The position numbers and the translations under genes were made by a program. DNA of 64,000 bases from Aldrovandia affinis (lineage: Eukaryota > Chordata > Actinopteri > Notacanthiformes > Halosauridae). How positions within the stretch are numbered: the first letter of the stretch is position 1; every line of letters starts with the position of its first letter. Under the pieces are notes generated by a model. It was given only the letters and a program-made list of their open reading frames with translations, was not told where the DNA came from and did not search any database. Below, in pieces: positions 61,150-64,000 of this stretch. The stretch spans positions 2,542,001-2,606,000 of the forward strand of contig JAINUG010000108.1 in the NCBI GenBank assembly GCA_029706075.1, written 5' to 3'.

Positions 61150-61850
61150 TATACAATAATATATTACTGACAATCATCTTGCTGAACTGGCAAAGGGCAG
61201 ACATGCAGCTCAGTCGCTCATTGATGCCTGAAGAATACCAGATTGGTCAAAGTGCATCGCTGCATACCGCCCTGAGTGCAGGTAACTATAGCTATTATTG
61301 TTTGTAGATTGTCTGTGTAGAGAGAAAATCACTAGGTGTTTGTCATGCCTAGCACCGCTTCATAATAAGCAGACCGCATACCTTACACGGGTTGCCCACT
61401 TTGCCCACGACTCCACCATTTTGATATTACCCAAAGGTAAATACAGTATATCCATATTTACAGGAGATTGTGCTAATAGAACTGTCTCTCTTCACTCGCT
61501 CTACGTAAGCTGGTTCATGCTTTCGCCAACCATGCACGCTTGCAGTCTCAGACATAAAACAGAGTAACGCCAATTACGAGTCAGAGAAAAACACAGCCAA
61601 CACAGTAAACAATGACAGAGCTGGCTTGCTTATCTTGGCAAGTCTGGGAGAAACCGTTAATTGCTTATGAGAAATTCTAACGTCTGCTGAACCATAGCTG
61701 TCCAGGCTTAAACCCTGTTATTTAACATGTTTGGAGGGTTGAGCTAAGCAGTGAAGGGATTCAGAGTCGAAATTAAGTGGCATACTCCTTTTTTATTTTT
61801 TATTACTTTGAGGTTTTTTTCTTTATGCCACAATTTGGCAAGCCAAGTCA
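61115..61850. other. (TA)n microsatellite and intergenic
   Basis: 32-bp TA tract to 61146, then sequence without signatures. Confidence 0.4.
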
Positions 61851-61859
61851 TAATTGAAT

Positions 61860-61970
61860 TCAATCGAATTGAATTGAACATTCGATTTATACAGCGCTTT
61901 TCTTTCCAAGGAACCCAAAGTGCTTTACAATGATAGGAGCAACTTACCTCAACGACCACCAATATGAGTA
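61860..61970 (+). repeat. Fish dispersed repeat, second copy
   Basis: GATTTATACAGCGCTTTTC, AAAGTGCTTTACAATGATAG and CTCAACGACCACCAATATGA match the family seen at 9555; only the left part is kept. Confidence 0.6.
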
Positions 61971-62775
61971 TATAATATAATAATTGGAGGCATGTCTCTT
62001 GCAATGTCAGGCAGGCACTAGCATGCGTGTTCTGCTAAATGCATGCAGCTCCTGCAGCTTCTTTTCCCACCAGTTTAGCTAATATTCTTATCAGTTACAT
62101 ATTACATTTGTGTCTAATATGGGATTTGTCTCCCTTAGTGTACATTCCATAATTTACCATTGGAAATTACTTATACTTTATGAATACTGAGCATCAAATA
62201 CACATACCACTCAATTCTGTAGATATGTCATAGAAAATCATTTGATTAATTTGTCATTCATGACTGACCATAATACACTTGAATGACTCAGACCACTGAG
62301 TAAGCATTACACAAAATTCAATTATACAAGCTTTTTTGAGAAAAAGAAGATGAGGTGACTTGACTTTTTGAATGTCAAGCCAAGTAAAAATGAAAGGAAA
62401 AAACATAGAGAAAGGAACCAAACAAAATGAGAACAACGCCCTTGTGCCATAGGTATGTTGGACGCTGGACAAGGCTGAACCTGTGTACAGCCATTGTCCA
62501 ACCGGAGTGCTCATAGCCAGCAACTTCAAACCTAAAATCAACTTTTTAATACTTCATAGCCAAACATAGTCCATCAAAGGTACGGCATGATCTGAGAGAC
62601 TCTCGCAACAACATTGCCACGCCGCAATCTTTTAGTACTTCCTATTCCACTGCATCAGAAACGGTCATGGTTAGATGCTAGATAGTAACCCTATTTTGTC
62701 CAATTCCCGCAAGGTTTCACTAAGTCCCCATAGTAACGACAGAAAAGCGCCCAACCCTCATTCCAGCTTCCACAC
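61971..62775. other. Intergenic, nothing recognised
   Basis: No supported feature. Confidence 0.35.
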
Positions 62776-62828
62776 TTAGGCTTAGGGTTACGGTTAGGTT
62801 TAAGGTTAGAGTTACAGTTACGGTTACC
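62776..62828 (+). repeat. Degenerate telomere-like hexamer array
   Basis: Nine in-register TTAGGG-like hexamers: TTAGGC, TTAGGG, TTACGG, TTAGGT, TTAAGG, TTAGAG, TTACAG, TTACGG, TTACC. Only one is perfect. Confidence 0.6.
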
Positions 62829-64000
62829 AGCTCGTCGTTGAAACTCACCACTTCAGCGGCAAATGTGCATGCGCGAGATCTGGGAAAAAATAGTGTTACT
62901 CTCTAGTCACGACCATCGGAAACACCAGGCAGCATTACATTAAGAGGCCGGGCCTAGCAGTCACAATGTTAATCCATGCAACAGCGCCCAGCAAAGGGTT
63001 ACTTGCAAAATGAGCACTTGATTATGATATAAACCCTACCAGACTTAAGCCCCCGTGAGCATTTACGGGATGAGCCTGGATGACATGTGGCCTGTAGGGC
63101 TCAGAGAGCAGTTAAAAGGCATATGCCTGCCTGGACTTTTTAAGACATAATGGGACAGGGTCCAATGGGAACGCATCTGCACAATGGTGCAAAGCCAGAT
63201 TCTGAGATATGATAAAGATGCACAGGTTTACATGAGTGCATGAGGCCAGGATTCCATCAACATCTGCCCTTGACTTTGACTTTCAAATAAATTGAGGTGG
63301 GTTTTTTTGTCTTTACATACACAGGTCAGCGGGTAGGTTTTGGTCATCCCTGAATTGGCCAAACCATGTTCATGAGGAAATAAATACTGGCACTAAATGC
63401 ATAGTATACTATCAATTGTTTTTTTACACAGCAATAATTTTGTAAATACAGGGGGGTTAACAGAGAAGAGGGAATGGGGTTAAACAAGACAACACGGACA
63501 CTAACAGCACAGTACAATAGAACTGTCATACAAGGGTTAAGTTTATTAAGTAGACAAATGCATAAGGGTTGTGGGTATTAAAATGAATATGAATGAAAAA
63601 AAAAAAAATAGAAGTGTATTAAGTCAAATAGTTTTAAAATGGTTAAGAACTGCTTGTGTCTTATTTTTATTATTTGCTATTTTGCTGTATTAAGTGGATA
63701 TTATAGCAAATGCTATTCACATCAGTAGCAGCTTAATAATGATATAATGACACCTAGATTAATTAATGATACTATAATTGTACAAATGTTTATATACTAT
63801 TAACTGTATCAATAATAATACATATGCAATAATGATAGCAATAATAAGATCAGTGCTATAATTATAATGGTTAAACATTAGATGATGAGATACATACCAG
63901 GTTTGAATTATAGAAGGATGGGATTTATTAATACATGCAACAGATCTGACAGAAGTATATTAGAAAGTAATAGTAGACAGATGCTTAAGGATTATGGGTA
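62829..64000. other. Intergenic to window end
   Basis: AT-rich, with a poly(A) run near 63598-63608 and many TAATAAT tracts towards the end. No gene. Confidence 0.35.

Noticed and set aside
1-64000. CRISPR array, rRNA genes, bacterial operons
   Set aside because: No regularly spaced repeats and no rRNA sequence; gene structure and repeats are those of a vertebrate genome.

Overview
The window is vertebrate nuclear DNA, almost certainly from a ray-finned fish. The evidence is long AT-rich non-coding stretches, intron/exon structure with GT-AG borders, several Tc1/mariner relics, an L2-type LINE end, tRNA-derived SINEs whose tail contains the fish-typical TCTGCTAAATG block, and a cluster of fish-type alpha connexins next to gja1 (connexin 43). 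Everything recognised as a cellular gene lies on the + strand in the first 28.3 kb; the rest is a gene desert.

Layout. 0-2.4 kb: the last three coding exons of an HSDL1-like short-chain dehydrogenase gene whose 5' part is outside the window. 6.4-26.5 kb: five connexin genes in tandem, each with its whole coding region in one exon and a splice acceptor just before the ATG. Gene 1 (6424-7320) is a Cx34-like protein. Genes 2, 3 and 4 (9881, 13986, 18075) are Cx32/Cx28-like. Gene 5 (25375-26532) is gja1/Cx43. For genes 2-5 a non-coding 5' exon can be proposed 1-3 kb upstream. The three Cx32-like genes share a C/EBP-like ATTRYGCAAT-type site about 80-110 bp before the proposed donor. 28.3-64 kb: no supported protein-coding gene. 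This part holds mobile-element relics and several GC-richer islands that look like regulatory non-coding elements, as expected for the large desert beside GJA1 in vertebrates.

The most interesting biology is in the connexin array. Genes 3 and 4 are about 98% identical over roughly 520 bp of coding sequence, but their introns, UTRs and C-terminal tails are unrelated. Within the first transmembrane helix gene 4 instead matches gene 1, and gene 3 matches gene 2. This points to gene conversion homogenising the pore and docking body while tails and promoters diverged. Genes 2-4 also carry an unusual Phe at the docking-specificity position of the second extracellular loop, and genes 3-4 a beta-connexin-like Lys in the first loop, so they may form their own docking class beside Cx43.

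The desert holds a striking mobile element: a 1631-bp Tc1-type fold-back element made of two 740-bp near-identical inverted arms around a 151-bp loop, flanked by TA. Two further Tc1-like relics follow it directly.
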